From Hyaloscypha bicolor E (taxonomy: Eukaryota > Ascomycota > Leotiomycetes > Helotiales > Hyaloscyphaceae), in NCBI RefSeq assembly GCF_002865645.1, contig NW_020194684.1, positions 4,007,952-4,071,951 on the forward strand: DNA of 64,000 nt, in the 5' to 3' direction. A model generated the notes under the pieces. It saw only the letters and a program-made list of their open reading frames with translations, ran no database searches and was not told where the DNA came from. Position 1 is the first letter of the stretch. Each line of letters opens with the position of its first letter. Below, piece after piece: positions 45,054-56,783 of this stretch. A program made the position numbers and the translations under genes.

Positions 45054-45738
45054 TGAGAGAGGTTCGATTTACTTAAAGAAATATTCTAAGGGAGTTGTGT
45101 GTGGTGAAGATTTTGGAGAACGAGAAAGGAAATCAAGTTGTGGTGCAGGAAAAACGACTTAGGCACAAATTAATGGAAAATTAAAGTAAAGAGAAGTTAG
45201 CAAATTCAGACACCTTGCCTTTAAATTTCCAGAAGCTCATGGAGGAGTCTTCACTACTTATCAAGAGTGGGCTATTTCCGACGGGTAAGCCGATGACGAT
45301 CTTCGGAGTAGCGAAAAGAAGAGATAATGCGGAATTGAAGCCACCAGAACAGCGATAGGAGTTGAATGTCTGGCATTCGATGACACTATCGTAATTCACT
45401 ACGGATAGCCCCGTATTTTCGGAGATGCTACTTCTGAAATCGGGACACATCACGTGCCAGAAACTTTTCTCCCACCACACGTCGTCTCAATAGGGGTTCG
45501 CCTATTCGAGTTCATTCGGTTGTCGGACAACATCTCGTACTGAGCAAATGTCAGGTGCAACAGAAATTGCCCGTGAACTAGAACCCTTCCCATACGTCGT
45601 TCGTTAAGCTTCTAAGAGTATGAGGGACCCAGGGTATCTTCGTGACAGCCCAATTTCCTAGCGAAAGAATTTGAGCTGTGGTTGCTCGGGAAAGAATCCC
45701 TTTCAAATCGAGATTGCTTGTTTGCATGTTCCATGTTC
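45054..45738. other. Intergenic
   Basis: Lies between the amidase start codon and the 3-prime end of the CENP-K-like gene, both on the minus strand. A minus-strand frame at 45181 to 45480 is unsupported. The amidase promoter should be within the left part. Confidence 0.45.
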
Positions 45739-46782
45739 TCAATCATCGATCTCGCCTCCAAAATCTATCAACCGGAGTTTCCTCGCATCCCTCGGATGGA
45801 ATTGGGCCACTTTCGACCTCACAAGGAATCTGGCAGCTGCTGACTCCCTCGGGAGATCAACATAAGCGCCGGTGCCGTTCTCATCTGCTTCAACAAGACT
45901 ATTCAAAAGTTGCTCGGTCAACTCTCGCATCTCCGCAGCCGCCGCACGCTTCTCATCCCAGGGTTCTTTCGATCGTCCGTCATCTTCAGGTTTCGGGCCC
46001 CAGATTTCATCAATACGACGTTGGCGTTTATCTTCGCTCGGTTTTGCTTTCTTTGGCTTGCCTTGAACGCTAAATCCACCTTCTAGTAACTCTTCGTTAA
46101 CGTCCACTATTTGTCCCACAATAGGACCGCCTAACTCTTCGACAGCAAGCATGGCTGCAAGATGGTCATCGATGAAGGTATTGAATGCCTTGACCAACTT
46201 GCCCGTCTCGCTATCGTAGTACTTTTTCTTTTGCTTCAATTCAGCAACCATCTCCTTCGCAATCTGGCCCGGCGACCTCTGTGTGCGTTCCTGTATGTCT
46301 TCTTGCAACGAAACAATCCGCGACTGTATCTCATGCTGGATGAGCTTTGCATCTGCAAGATCAGACTTTTCCTTGTCCAATCGTTGCTTGATCTTCTTGT
46401 AGTCTACTTCCGTGTTGGTAATAGCTTCTCGAGTCTCTCTGACGGTTCGATCAGTGGTTCGCAGAGCTATCAAACCGGGAAGAGGAGAATCGCGGGGCGG
46501 AAGCCATGGTTCTTTGGGTGTGAGGGACTCGTATGCAATCTTGAGTGTTTGAAGTTGTCGAAACTCAACTTTTGGATCTTCGGAGCGTTCTGTCTCGATC
46601 GGCGCCGAAGATGCTCGAAGCTGTAGTTGCCGTTAGCTGTGGAATCAAAACTGTTAGGAACTGATTGCAACCTTTTCTAGAGCAGCTTCTTGCTCCTTCA
46701 CTTTGTCTTGTAACAGCTGCAGAGTCCGATCAAGACGCGCCATGTAGGAAGTTGCGCTGCGGGAAAGCTGTGAGTCGTCCAT
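45739..46782 (-). CDS. CENP-K-like kinetochore protein
   Basis: Two exons, 46782 to 46672 and 46620 to 45739, 330 residues. The 51-nt intron has the unusual donor GTTGCA but joins EAALEK to LRASSAP in phase, giving a continuous coiled coil. The protein is largely helical: an N-terminal coiled coil (SYMARLDRTLQLLQDKV), a central heptad region and a conserved-looking block HLAAMLAVEELGGPIVG, then a charged segment with KRQRRIDEIWGPK. This matches what I recall of fungal CENP-K (Fta3-type) subunits of the inner kinetochore, but the identification rests on memory of sequence patterns. A generic coiled-coil protein is the alternative. Confidence 0.58.
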
Positions 46783-47668
46783 GCCGTCTGTGGGTTCCGT
46801 AAAGGCGTGCAGCCCTTGGTTAACGGTCTGTAAGTGATTTGAGGAGGATTTTGGGTAAACTCGGCGAGCTGAAGTCTTCAATCACATTCTTAGAGGAACG
46901 CGTCCCTTGGTCGCGTTGACCGCACGTGACGGCAGTACTACCCACCGCCTTCCCAATTGACGTTAGTTCCCAGCTCAGACCTTGTGCTTTCCGAATTTAT
47001 GCGTGAAGTTGCATTGCAAACCAAGAAAGCCAACAACTTCTTCTCTTCTCCTTCTTCTCCCATCAACATCGTCGGTCTCACCTTCGCGACCGCATTGCTT
47101 CAATCTCTCTGTTATTCCTTCGTGCCCGATATTTCGACCAAGCCACAGCTTTCACCAGATCGAGATTCTATTCTTGACCTCCCTTCCATCTCCGCGCTGT
47201 CCCTTCCCGAAACAAAACAGAAACACCTGAAGAATCCTTCCGAACGGGCGCAAGAGCAGACAGCCAACACGTTTGGTCATTGAAGGACCCAAAGGTTTGA
47301 GGATAGGTCTCTACTACTGCTTTTCTCCCAGAGGAATTTCAATCAGCCAGTTCGCGTCCTCACATTCTATCCACCTTCACCATCCATCCGCCTCAACCTC
47401 TACTCCCACAAGCCTCGCAGATCTCTCTCCAGACCTGTCTCCTTGTCTTCACAACACCTACCCCGCTCCTTCGCAGACACACATTCTCTTCTCAACAATC
47501 AATCCCCGTTCAAGCACACGCTCTCTCCCTTCATCCGATCACCAACACCAGCACGTTTTCCTTCGAAGACCCCTGGTGTACATAACGATCAATCCATACT
47601 TGTTCTCGACCTCCTACTCCCCGATCACCTCTCCCATTAAGTGAAGAGATTAACCCACAGCAAGCAAG
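46783..47668. other. Divergent intergenic region with a pyrimidine-rich leader
   Basis: Separates the CENP-K-like gene (minus) from the KH-domain gene (plus). From about 47,030 to 47,640 the plus strand is strikingly C/T-rich, typical of a long 5-prime leader of a well-expressed fungal gene. Short frames within it (46957 to 47283, 47273 to 47644) have the composition of leader sequence and no family match. Confidence 0.5.
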
Positions 47669-49194
47669 ATGTCGTCGTCACCGACAGCAGCCCCAACACA
47701 ATCAACAAAGCGTCCTCTCGAAGACCCTTCATCTCCATCTGCCCCAAATGACCAGCCCGAAGCCAAGCGACCGGCTCTCGATAAGATCGTCAAAGGCGAC
47801 GATGCAGAGGAGCCAGTACCTGAGGGCATCGAGCCAGCCGTCGTCAGCTCCAATGGTAATACGAAGACCGATTCTACTAATGGTTCAAGAGTCGAGCCAA
47901 AGGATGGACAAGGCGATACATTGGTTCCAGATGTAGGATCACACTCGATCGAGAGCACAGCCGCTATTACAACACGAGGCCCACCGGTCGGTGGATCTAC
48001 TCTGCAGCATGATGAAAGTGGATGGATTCATGTTCGTTCTGTCATTACAAGTGCTGAGGCCGCAACTGTTATTGGCAAAGGGGGAGAAAATGTTTCATTA
48101 ATTCGAAAAATGTCTGGTGCGAAGTGCACGGTCAGCGATTATCAAAAGGGTGCGGTCGAGAGAATCCTCACAGTGAGTGGTGTTGTTGATGCAGTTGCCA
48201 AGGTATGTTCTCACTGGAAGTTTGTTTGACATCTTCTGACTCTGTATAGGCCTTTGGTCTCATCATCCGGACACTAAATAATGAAAATCTCGATGTCGCA
48301 TCTACTGCTCAGTCAAAGACATACCCACTTCGTCTGCTCATACCTCACATCCTGATCGGTTCCATCATTGGGAAGGGCGGAATTAGGATTCGCGAGATCC
48401 AAGATGCTTCTGGTGCTCGATTGAACGCATCCGATGCATGTCTCCCGCTGTCCACTGAACGTTCCCTTGTCGTTCTCGGTGTTGCTGATGCTGTTCACAT
48501 TGCAACATACTATGTTGGCAGCACTCTCTTCGAGCAACTATCGGAACGATTTGGTGGTCCCGCAGCTTCAGCCTATGCTTCTCGAAGTGGTGGTCCAGCC
48601 GGTGTTGTTCCGGGCGGTATGCAGGTTGTCCCTTACGTACCGCAACCAGCTGGCGGAAACTATGGCCATCCCGACAATCGCCGTCGCTCTGAACATAGTC
48701 ATCATACCCCATCGCAAGCTTATGGCCAACCATACGCTGCTCAAGGTCAAGCCTCTCATCAACAACCTGCGGTACCAATGCATTACGGTGGCTCGCCTGC
48801 AGTTGGAGGATATGGAGGTGTCGGACCACAGCAACCGCAACAACCTCACGTCGGTGGTCCTCAATCCCATGCCGGCCCACCTGCTCAACCGATGCAAGGC
48901 ATGGTTCCTGGCCAGCCATTGACCCAACAAATCTTCATTCCAAATGATATGGTCGGAGCTATCATTGGCAAGGGTGGCGCGAAGATCAATGAGATCAGAC
49001 AGCTCAGCGGCAGTGTCATCAAAATCAACGAGCCTCAAGACAACAGCAATGAGCGATTAGTCACTATTACCGGAACTGCAGAGTGCAACCAAATGGCATT
49101 GTACATGCTGTACTCGAGACTGGGTAACATCTCCTTCTTCCCTTCGTCTAACATCACTAACAACTTGGTAGAAAGCGAGAAGCACCGAATTTGA
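47669..49194 (+). CDS. Triple KH-domain RNA-binding protein (PCBP/Rnc1-like)
   Basis: Three exons: 47669 to 48202, 48250 to 49123 and 49172 to 49194, 476 residues. The last exon holds only 23 nt and gives the C-terminus SRLESEKHRI. Three KH domains carry the GxxG loop: VIGKGGENV (about residue 136), IIGKGGIRI (about 220) and IIGKGGAKI (about 411). A linker of about 120 residues rich in Gly, Pro, Gln and His separates KH2 and KH3, and the N-terminus is disordered with a possible nuclear signal (STKRPLED, EAKRPALDK). It should bind C-rich single-stranded RNA and control mRNA stability or translation, as fission yeast Rnc1 and budding yeast Pbp2 do. Confidence 0.92.
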
Positions 49195-50266
49195 AAATAT
49201 AATATTCAGCCATTCTGGCACTTGCTTCGGAGTTATTTTCAGTGGCGCAGGGGTCGCAGGACTGACATTATAAAAGCTGATGGCGAGCACGAACCTCCGG
49301 TGGTACATGCTTGCCTCATATTGCATATTGCAGGTGGATGATGACTCTCAAGGACGTATTTATTTGAGAATAGATAATGATGCATTTCGTAAACCTCCGC
49401 TTTTCTCTCGGATGCAATTCAAGTGAACGCGATGAAAAGGGCCCAATGTCCAGGTGTAGATTCCCATTTTCCTATGATGTTATCATACACATCGAAGCCT
49501 CTGGAGAGCTGGTAGAAAGTGCCAAAACGACGTTCCGACATTCTCACCCGAGTGCATCGCCGTTGGGTTGTGTATACTGTATTAGTCATCCACTCACGTG
49601 CCCCCCACTCAGATTAAGCCTTTCCCGGCCACCGAAATCCTCCAACCTCATTCATCCAATCTCGAAAACTTCAACAATGATCTCATGTTGTCAAGATGTT
49701 TCGGGTATCACCTGCCAAGCCTTCCTCCATGATAGTTTGCGACGAAACTTAGGCTTTCAACTGAGCTTTGGTCGTGACGGCAGGCCCGATCTTCTTACGG
49801 TCCCTGAGGACTCGCTCAGTCAGCTTCTTCAAGTGGGAGGTACCATCGCCATCGAAAGAGAGGCAGGATAAGGAATTCCGTAAAGCTGAGAGACCGGAGT
49901 CAGGAGATGCGAGTTTATCATGGCTCATTCGACGTTCCAACCCCAGTCTCTGCAGGAGAAGTCGTTGCTCCCGTATCCGCGTCTCTAGTCCAATCGATTA
50001 GGCGCCTCTCAGCCTCGTCTGCAGATCCGTCCCCTCTTACAGCGAGCTTGATGCTGCTTTATCGTCAGGACCATGCTTCCATATTCCATTTTCTCACGAG
50101 GCATATTTTACGCAAGGCTGGCTCCAGTGAGCCCAATCCAACTTAACCTACCTGTGGCCCGATATCTTCTCTTTCAAAAACATGTCCGCTGGATCGCTAG
50201 GCACACAAAATTAGCAAAATTTTATGCCACTGAGAATCTTTCGCTGGAGCATCTCGTCCATGCAAG
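49195..50266. other. Intergenic, possible small minus-strand gene
   Basis: Mostly without coding signal. On the minus strand a 56-residue protein could be encoded by 50183 to 50152 joined to 50056 to 49918, with GT-AG borders and consistent phase, containing DEAERRLIDWTRDADTGATT. It would start 84 bp from the collagen-like gene and be divergent from it. Another protein-like frame ends at 49749. No family is recognised, so this could be chance or a decayed gene. Confidence 0.3.
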
Positions 50267-53200
50267 ATGTCACGCAATGTTGTCCTCTCCGTGAATGGTC
50301 GGAATGGGCTTGACAAATCAACATTGAGACAGCAGCCGGAACAGCATTGGGACCTCGTCGTAAGTTCAGGAACCAGCAGTTTCATTCTTTAATTGCCATC
50401 TAACTGCTCGACCAGAGAGCAGCGTCCACGTCTATCCATGGAATCAATGGCACAGACGCACCAGAAGCAGTCCCAGGCGAACCTGCCGGTTTGCTCTCTA
50501 TCGAACTGCTTGAATCTGAGTCCCGCCCAGAGGGTTTTGTTGTCAAAACTCTAGCCCAAGTGCCAGAAAACAGAATTCCTCAATTGACAGAAATCCTCCC
50601 TCACCGGGATGTTGTTTTTCAAGCAATCGGGGGTGATGGAGAGCCAGGCAGGAAAGGAGGCGACGGTACACCAGGGCGCGATGGCATGCCGGGGACAAAT
50701 GCAAGTAAAGCGCAGGATGCTACTGTGAGTTGTCCTCGTTTGAACCTCAAGAGCTCTGCTAAGTGTTGCAGAATGGAACTGCTGGTGGAACTGGAGGACG
50801 GTAAGTCATTGTGGGTAAACCTTGACTGTGTCTCGGCTAATCTTTGCAGTGCTGGAGCGGGATCGAACGGTGCAGATGGCGGCAAGGGGGGAATGATCAA
50901 TATTTGCGTAGATGAAGATAACACTCACCTGCTATTGGCCACGACCTGGGATATATCTGGGGGAAATGGAGGAGGAGCTGGAGAGCATGGAATTCCTGGC
51001 CCTGGTGGCAAAGGGGGCGAAGGTGGGCGTAGCTTTACCTGGTGAGTTGTATGCTCTTCATCTTGTACTCGTTCTAAGATGACCAAAGGGAGGAACAAAA
51101 TGGCTATCAATATCGTTGTACGGAAAATTGCGCTGGACGGACAACTCAGCCTGCTTCGAACGTAAAGGCTCTTGCTAGCCGCACAGATCCACGGTAAGTG
51201 CTTTGCGTAATCTCTCACAACTATAAAAGCAACTCTAAACCTCTTCAAGAATGGCTCTGGTCAACACGATCGGTTCCCAAGTGGCAGCCGGGTCATCTCT
51301 TCAAAATGCAGTCGTTAGACTCGCACAGTATCGTGCGAACACACCACGAGATACAGCGGGTCTGTGTGAGTGCAGTGGTGGTAATGGGCATTGCACCGGT
51401 TGTGCTGCTCTTCCTGTCTATCAGATAAAGGAGCGAGTCCCCGGGCAAGAGGGAGCGGAAGGAAGGAGGGGTGATGTTCCAACCAATCCATTGTTTTCGG
51501 GCACCGACGGACGGCCTGGTGAAGCCAATATTATAGTTACATCGAAGGCCGGTAAGAAAAGGAGTTATCGATCCCGTTTTCAGCTTGAGCTCGTTGACTT
51601 CGATGTTGAGGATGAAAATGAGGACGGGATTTTTGAACCTGGAGAGCATATTTTCATTCGTCGCATCCGCGTCAAGAACACAGGCAAGTCCGCTAATCAG
51701 TTACCAAAGACTCAGACTAACCTCATCCAGGAGGAATGCCTTCTCCCAAGAAAGAAACAAGGTTGGAAATCGATCCTTCTGAGTGTCTCCAACCAATCAA
51801 CACCCACGAAAGCCAAGCTTTCGTACCCCAAGTGCTTCCTGGTCAAATAATTACTCTCACGGGATCTATCAAAGTCCTGATTCGAGAACCTGACATGCCA
51901 ATCCTTGGAGGAGAGCCCTACAGGGAATCTACACTCATTAAGTTGAAAGCAATAATGCCGGGACTCAATCGTCGTTTGGATTATTTCGGCTACCAAAAGA
52001 GCATCGATATCGAGTACCCCTTGGAACTTCAGGAGATTGACTATCTGGACTCGGTGGCTCAAGGATCGGAGCACAGGATAACGATGAAGGTCCACAACAA
52101 GAGCAATAAGCCATTCGGAGGTGAAGCTGAATCTCCTCGGCTCCTCCAAGTAAAAATATGGATTCCCTCCGAGACCGGCTCTTTGCTTCTATCGAATGAC
52201 AAATGGGGACCCAAAACGGCCATAAACCCTGGGGCCATAGAAGGCAACGCCAGCGTGAAGTTAACGCAAGTATCAAAGATATCCCACCTTGCAAAAGATC
52301 ACACCTACGCAGAAATTCGTATTGGACTTCATATAACTCCCCCAGGTCACGTACCTTCAAATAGGAAGAAGACTCCAAATAGGGATGCTGTGCAAACTTT
52401 TGATTTGAGGATCCAAGTTTCATCTGCTCATGTTTACAATGACGAGGCAGCAGTCCTAGTCGTCACAAACGCACGAACTCCATCGGACCAATTTGAGGCT
52501 ATTGGGAACTTCATTCGCAACGATCTTAATCTGAAAATGGATGTCTGGAATGTTAGTCTCTACGGGGGATTGGTTCGACAACCCCAAGACAACGAGGAAG
52601 ACGAAGAGATTCCGAACGAGATTCTGAATGAATATCGTGGCAAGACGATCATTTTCCTCGGCAATCAATTCGAGCACTTCGGCGTAAAGGCGCAGACCAT
52701 TCTCGACCTCTGTGAAAGCCGGGTCATTGCAAACGAATGCTTTGCAGGCACATCGTGTCTCTTACTCGGTCCTACTGCTGAGAAGCAACAACGTGATACA
52801 TGGTTGAAAGATGCCGTCTTTCCCATCACTCACAGAGTTTCTGGGCTCGAGAGAATGGTTGCGGAATCTTCGACCTTTGACAATACCGCCACATTCATCA
52901 CCTCAATCTGTGAGCAGAAGACCGCTGGTACTTCAGTATCACGAGCCTACATATTAGAGAATAATCCCAAATGGTATCACGGTAGCGCCAGGATAGCCGT
53001 GAAGCTTCGGGCAAAACAAACCCGAAGACATCTCAGGTCGAAGCTTCCACAAGAAAGGTTTTGGGTCTGTCCCATCTTACCGCGGACCGAAGGGGCCAGA
53101 CCTCACAATGGATATGTCGCAGTTTGGCATGGCTTACCCTCCAGGGGCAACATATTCGCTGCTGAGTCGAAACCTCTGGTGAAGGAGCGTCGAAAACAAA

Positions 53201-54096
53201 CCAGGTTACATAATTTCGACTCCTTCAACATTGTTTCTGCGCTGCCCCCTTTGCTACGAATCCAACTCCTCTGCTCTTCTGACCGAAATCAAGAAGACAT
53301 TGATGAAAGTCTCAAGGACAAAGATGAAGGCACGCCTTCCGTAGACTCGGACGATCCTGCTAGCTACTCTCATGAGACACTAAATGAAGTGCAATACTCA
53401 CTGGAGGAAGACGTCTGCAACGAGATCAAGAACTATCTCACTGAAGCACCTTTGATAAATAACATCGCAATTGGATCCGAGACCTCTGGTGTTCAATTCA
53501 GGGTACACTTTCCTTGCTTGGAAACCATTATGCGGCAAGTCCAAGCTGGTGAGGGTACCGCCGTGCGTGCTCTCGAGGTTCTCAAAACCGCCATAGCAGC
53601 AACAAATCCCCAGAAGAAAAGACAAGTTGCGAGAGAATTCACAATTCCCTTCGGTCAACGACGAGCACAGTTGAAGTCGTATCTCATGAAGCGAGTCGAA
53701 ACGCTTCTCCGAGACAAAGGATATGGGCCAGATCGCTTGAAGGCATTCCGCGCATCTATCATGCACTCTCGGCTCAGCAGTGCTCAACGCAATACTGCGA
53801 GGAGAATTGAAGCACGGAATGTTGAATTTACGGGAGTCTACACTGAAGAGTATCGGAAAGGTCGGAAGACTACCCAGGACCTTGTTCCAAAGACTGTGAT
53901 CTGTACTGCGGCTGAATGGGATGCTCGCTATCAAGAAATTGAGAAGGCGCAACACAAATTAAAGAGGAGCCTTACAAGAGCTTTTGAGAAGAGGGCTAGA
54001 ATGAGCACGCTGAAATTTGATTCTTCTAAGTTGGCAGGAAGTTCTAAGACAGAGCTTGTGAATAAGGCTGGGCCTTCTAGCTCATCGAAAAGATGA
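50267..54096 (+). CDS. Collagen-like, glycine-rich multidomain protein of unknown function
   Basis: Seven exons: 50267 to 50359, 50416 to 50724, 50772 to 50800, 50850 to 51041, 51089 to 51193, 51250 to 51683 and 51731 to 54096. All phases agree and give 1,175 residues. The last intron (51684 to 51730) is GC-AG and splicing restores VKNTGGMPSPK. The N-terminal part alternates short Gly-X-Y stretches (GEPGRKGGDGTPGRDGMPG, then GGNGGGAGEHGIPGPGGKGG) with folded segments and has no signal peptide. A middle region (about residues 330 to 600) looks like beta-rich domains (DGIFEPGEHIFIRR). From about residue 620 comes an alpha/beta-like domain (KTIIFLGNQFEHFG), and the C-terminus is Lys/Ser-rich. 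Similar large fungal proteins exist, annotated only with a DUF as far as I recall. No function is known to me. Confidence 0.85.
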
Positions 54097-54543
54097 GCAA
54101 ATGGACTTTTTTTCGTTTGCAGTTGGCACCACCATACCCAACACGAGTACGGATTCATTTGTAATCAGAATGTCCAAAAAGATTGCATGAAGAATGACTC
54201 CGATCCAAAATCGAAGATCCGACACTCCCACCAGTCAGTCAGTTTGCGCTCCACTGCTGCTTTACAAGAACCCCGCGAAAGTCTGCCCAGGCAACCAAGG
54301 CGAATGCGCCACTACGCCCGACTCACGTCATGATACGTCTAAGGAATGAGGCTTCTCCTTCATGAGATCAGGACCATGCAGTTCTGCCCAACGTGGCAGA
54401 GTTTACTGGACAGCGGATTACCAGCCACTAAGACGCCCTTGCTTTTTCTTATCACGACTTCCCCTCACTGCATCAATGGGTTTCACGTCACTCCGCACAC
54501 CAAGGACTCTTCATTTTATGGCTTCATCTTCATACTTTCATAG
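54097..54543. other. Intergenic
   Basis: Lies between the collagen-like gene and the RBR ligase gene on the same strand. It should hold the terminator of the first and the promoter of the second. A plus-strand frame from 54346 overlaps the RBR start in another frame and is not supported. Confidence 0.45.
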
Positions 54544-56783
54544 ATGGATGCCACAGAAGAAGAAGTCAAATCTGTGCTTACAGAAGCCTTAAATGGCTAT
54601 CTGAAAATCATATTACTGGAGCAGACATTGCATGAAACCTCGCAGCCTCGTCAAGGAAAGGGTATAGAGACTGAGATTGATATTGCGCGCGTCCAGTATT
54701 TTCAATCGCGGACTCATGTCACGGAGACTTGCTTGCAGTTTTCTGGCAGAATAGCTTCAAATGTGAGAGCATGGGCTGCTGGTGAGCCGGAAAAGGTAGA
54801 GAGGAAGGTCGCGATGGAGAGCCTCCTCGATGCGATATCTCCCTCGGTACATCACTTTCTTCTACCAGCTAAGGAGGACGACGAGTCGTTCTTAAATCCG
54901 TTCACAGGGCAGTGGATACAGCCCACCAATTCTTCCCGATCAGCGGGTCCTTCGAACTGGCATGGGTCAGCTGCTCAAAACGACTTTGATTATCTCAAGG
55001 TAAGGCAACTCAGACCAACGAGGAAGCTTTTTTTTATTTTATTTTATTTTTATTTATTTATTTTTATTATTTTTATTAATAGACTTCACAGGTAGAAACC
55101 AATACGCCGCTGCCATCGAAGGGGAAGGAAAAGGAGGGTACGAAAAAAGCCCCTCCTGATGAAGTTGAAAATCTCATCGATTTCTCCACTCTGGACGTCG
55201 CCGAGTCTTTCAATCCACCGCAATTCCCCGATTTTTTCGGCTTGGTCCATGGCACTTCTACTGCAACGCCTTACATAGCTACTTGGCGAGACAATACACA
55301 ACCGACCAGCAACCCTTTCTCAGATCAATATCAATCATATGAATCCTCAGGCCCCGACACGCCACGAACATTGACACCCCCAACCCTCCACTCTCAGTGT
55401 AACTCACGGCCCCACACTCCCACTACCAATACAATCTCATTCGAAGAAGACGTAGCCGCCGTCCAGAAACGTCAATCCGAGTGGGCTCAAGATGACTACA
55501 ACCAAGAGTTGCTCCCAGTCGACACCACATTAACAAGACAGTTCGACCTCGACTTCCCACCTGTTGATAGCTCATTAATTAGCCAATTCGAAATTGACTA
55601 CCCACCAATCGACACTTCCTTCTCCCTCGACTTCCTCACCGCGCAAAACCTTCAAGCAGAATACGATACCGAGCTGCAAGTCCAAGAATCCTATGCACGG
55701 CAAGTCCAACATTTGGAAAAACAACAATCGCCAAATTTCGACCAAGACCTTGCAGAAGCGAGGCGTCTGCAGTCGGAATGGGAAGCCCAGGATGCGAGCA
55801 CGCAGCAGGACTGGAAATATTGGCAGGCGAAAGCACAGCAAGAGGATCAGCAGATGGCTGCCCAGGTGGAGTTTGCCAGGGGCGTAGCGAGATTGGATGA
55901 GGAGATGGCAGAGGACATTGAAAGAGACAAAGCTGCTGCACTTGCCGCCCAAGCGCAATGGGAGGCAGCTGCGATGGAATTGGAAGCACAAGTGAAGAGG
56001 GCAGTTGAGGAGGCGGAGAGGAGGGAGGCTGAGGACAGGAGACGGGAGGCTGAAGAGGAAGCGGCTCGGCGGGCGGAAGAGGAGAGGAGGGAGGCGGAGG
56101 ACAGGAGACGGGAGGCTGAAGAAGAAGCGGCTCGGCGGGCGGAGGAGGAGAGGAGGGCGAGGGTGGCTGAGTGTGTTTCGTGTACGGAAGAGGGAGAGAA
56201 GAGTGACATGTGTATGCTGAATTGTGAGCATGGGTATTGTAGAGGTTGTGTTGCTGGTTCGTATCTCCCCTTTATTCATTTCCATGTTCGCATGTTAACA
56301 GCCTCAATTACAGAAGCCATCAAATCCGCCCTCAAATCCCGCGCCCCCTTCAAATGCTGCAATGCCACGCCTCCTATGCCCCTTCTATCCCGCTTCCTGC
56401 CCGCCCCTCTCCTCGCCTCTTACAACAACCTACTCCTCGAGCTCTCAACCCCCAACCCAAAATACTGTTCCAACGCCCACTGCTCGCTCTTCCTGCCACC
56501 ATCCTCCATCATTGGACCTCTAGCCACCTGCTCCTCCTGCCGTACTCGAACGTGCGCTTTATGTTCAGGGGCTGAACACGCAGGGGTCTGTCAGCAGGAT
56601 GTTGCAGGGCAGAAAGTACTCGCACTGGCTGGCAGGAAAGGTTGGAAGATCTGCCCGAATTGCAAATCTGTGCTAGAGAGGACGGAGGGGTGTTTGCATA
56701 TGACGTGTCGCTGTGGAGCGCAGTGGTGTTATAGCTGTCTTGCGAATTGGGGGAGTTGTCAGAGTACATGTCCTCGGCGGTAG
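54544..56783 (+). CDS. RBR-type E3 ubiquitin ligase
   Basis: Three exons: 54544 to 54999, 55083 to 56256 and 56314 to 56783, 699 residues. The second intron (57 nt) is a multiple of three without a stop, so it could be retained; splicing gives a normal RING1 spacing. The C-terminus shows the RING1 cysteines (CVSCTEEGEKS, CEHGYCRGC, about residue 516 onward), an in-between-RING region (YCSNAHCSLF, CSSCRTRTCALC) and RING2 (CPNCKSVLERTEGC, CRCGAQWCYSC). The Cys in ERTEGC is at the position that takes ubiquitin as a thioester in this class. The central region is a charged coiled coil with a 22-residue direct repeat. The first intron is a nearly pure T/A low-complexity tract. Confidence 0.88.
56016..56147. 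repeat. 66-bp tandem duplication inside the RBR gene
   Basis: Two copies of a 66-bp unit starting at 56016 and 56082 differ at only a few positions, and a third copy begins at 56148. Each encodes 22 residues of the form REAEDRRREAEEEAARRAEE, extending a charged alpha-helix directly before RING1. The length is in frame, so expansion or loss of units would alter helix length without breaking the protein. Confidence 0.85.

Noticed and set aside
47000..47644. Plus-strand frames of about 60 to 120 codons before the KH gene
   Set aside because: The sequence is C/T-rich leader-like, codons are strongly biased by composition, and no domain is recognisable.
55575..56285. Minus-strand frames of 117 to 236 codons opposite the RBR gene
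   Set aside because: They are shadows of the repetitive, charged coiled-coil coding region.
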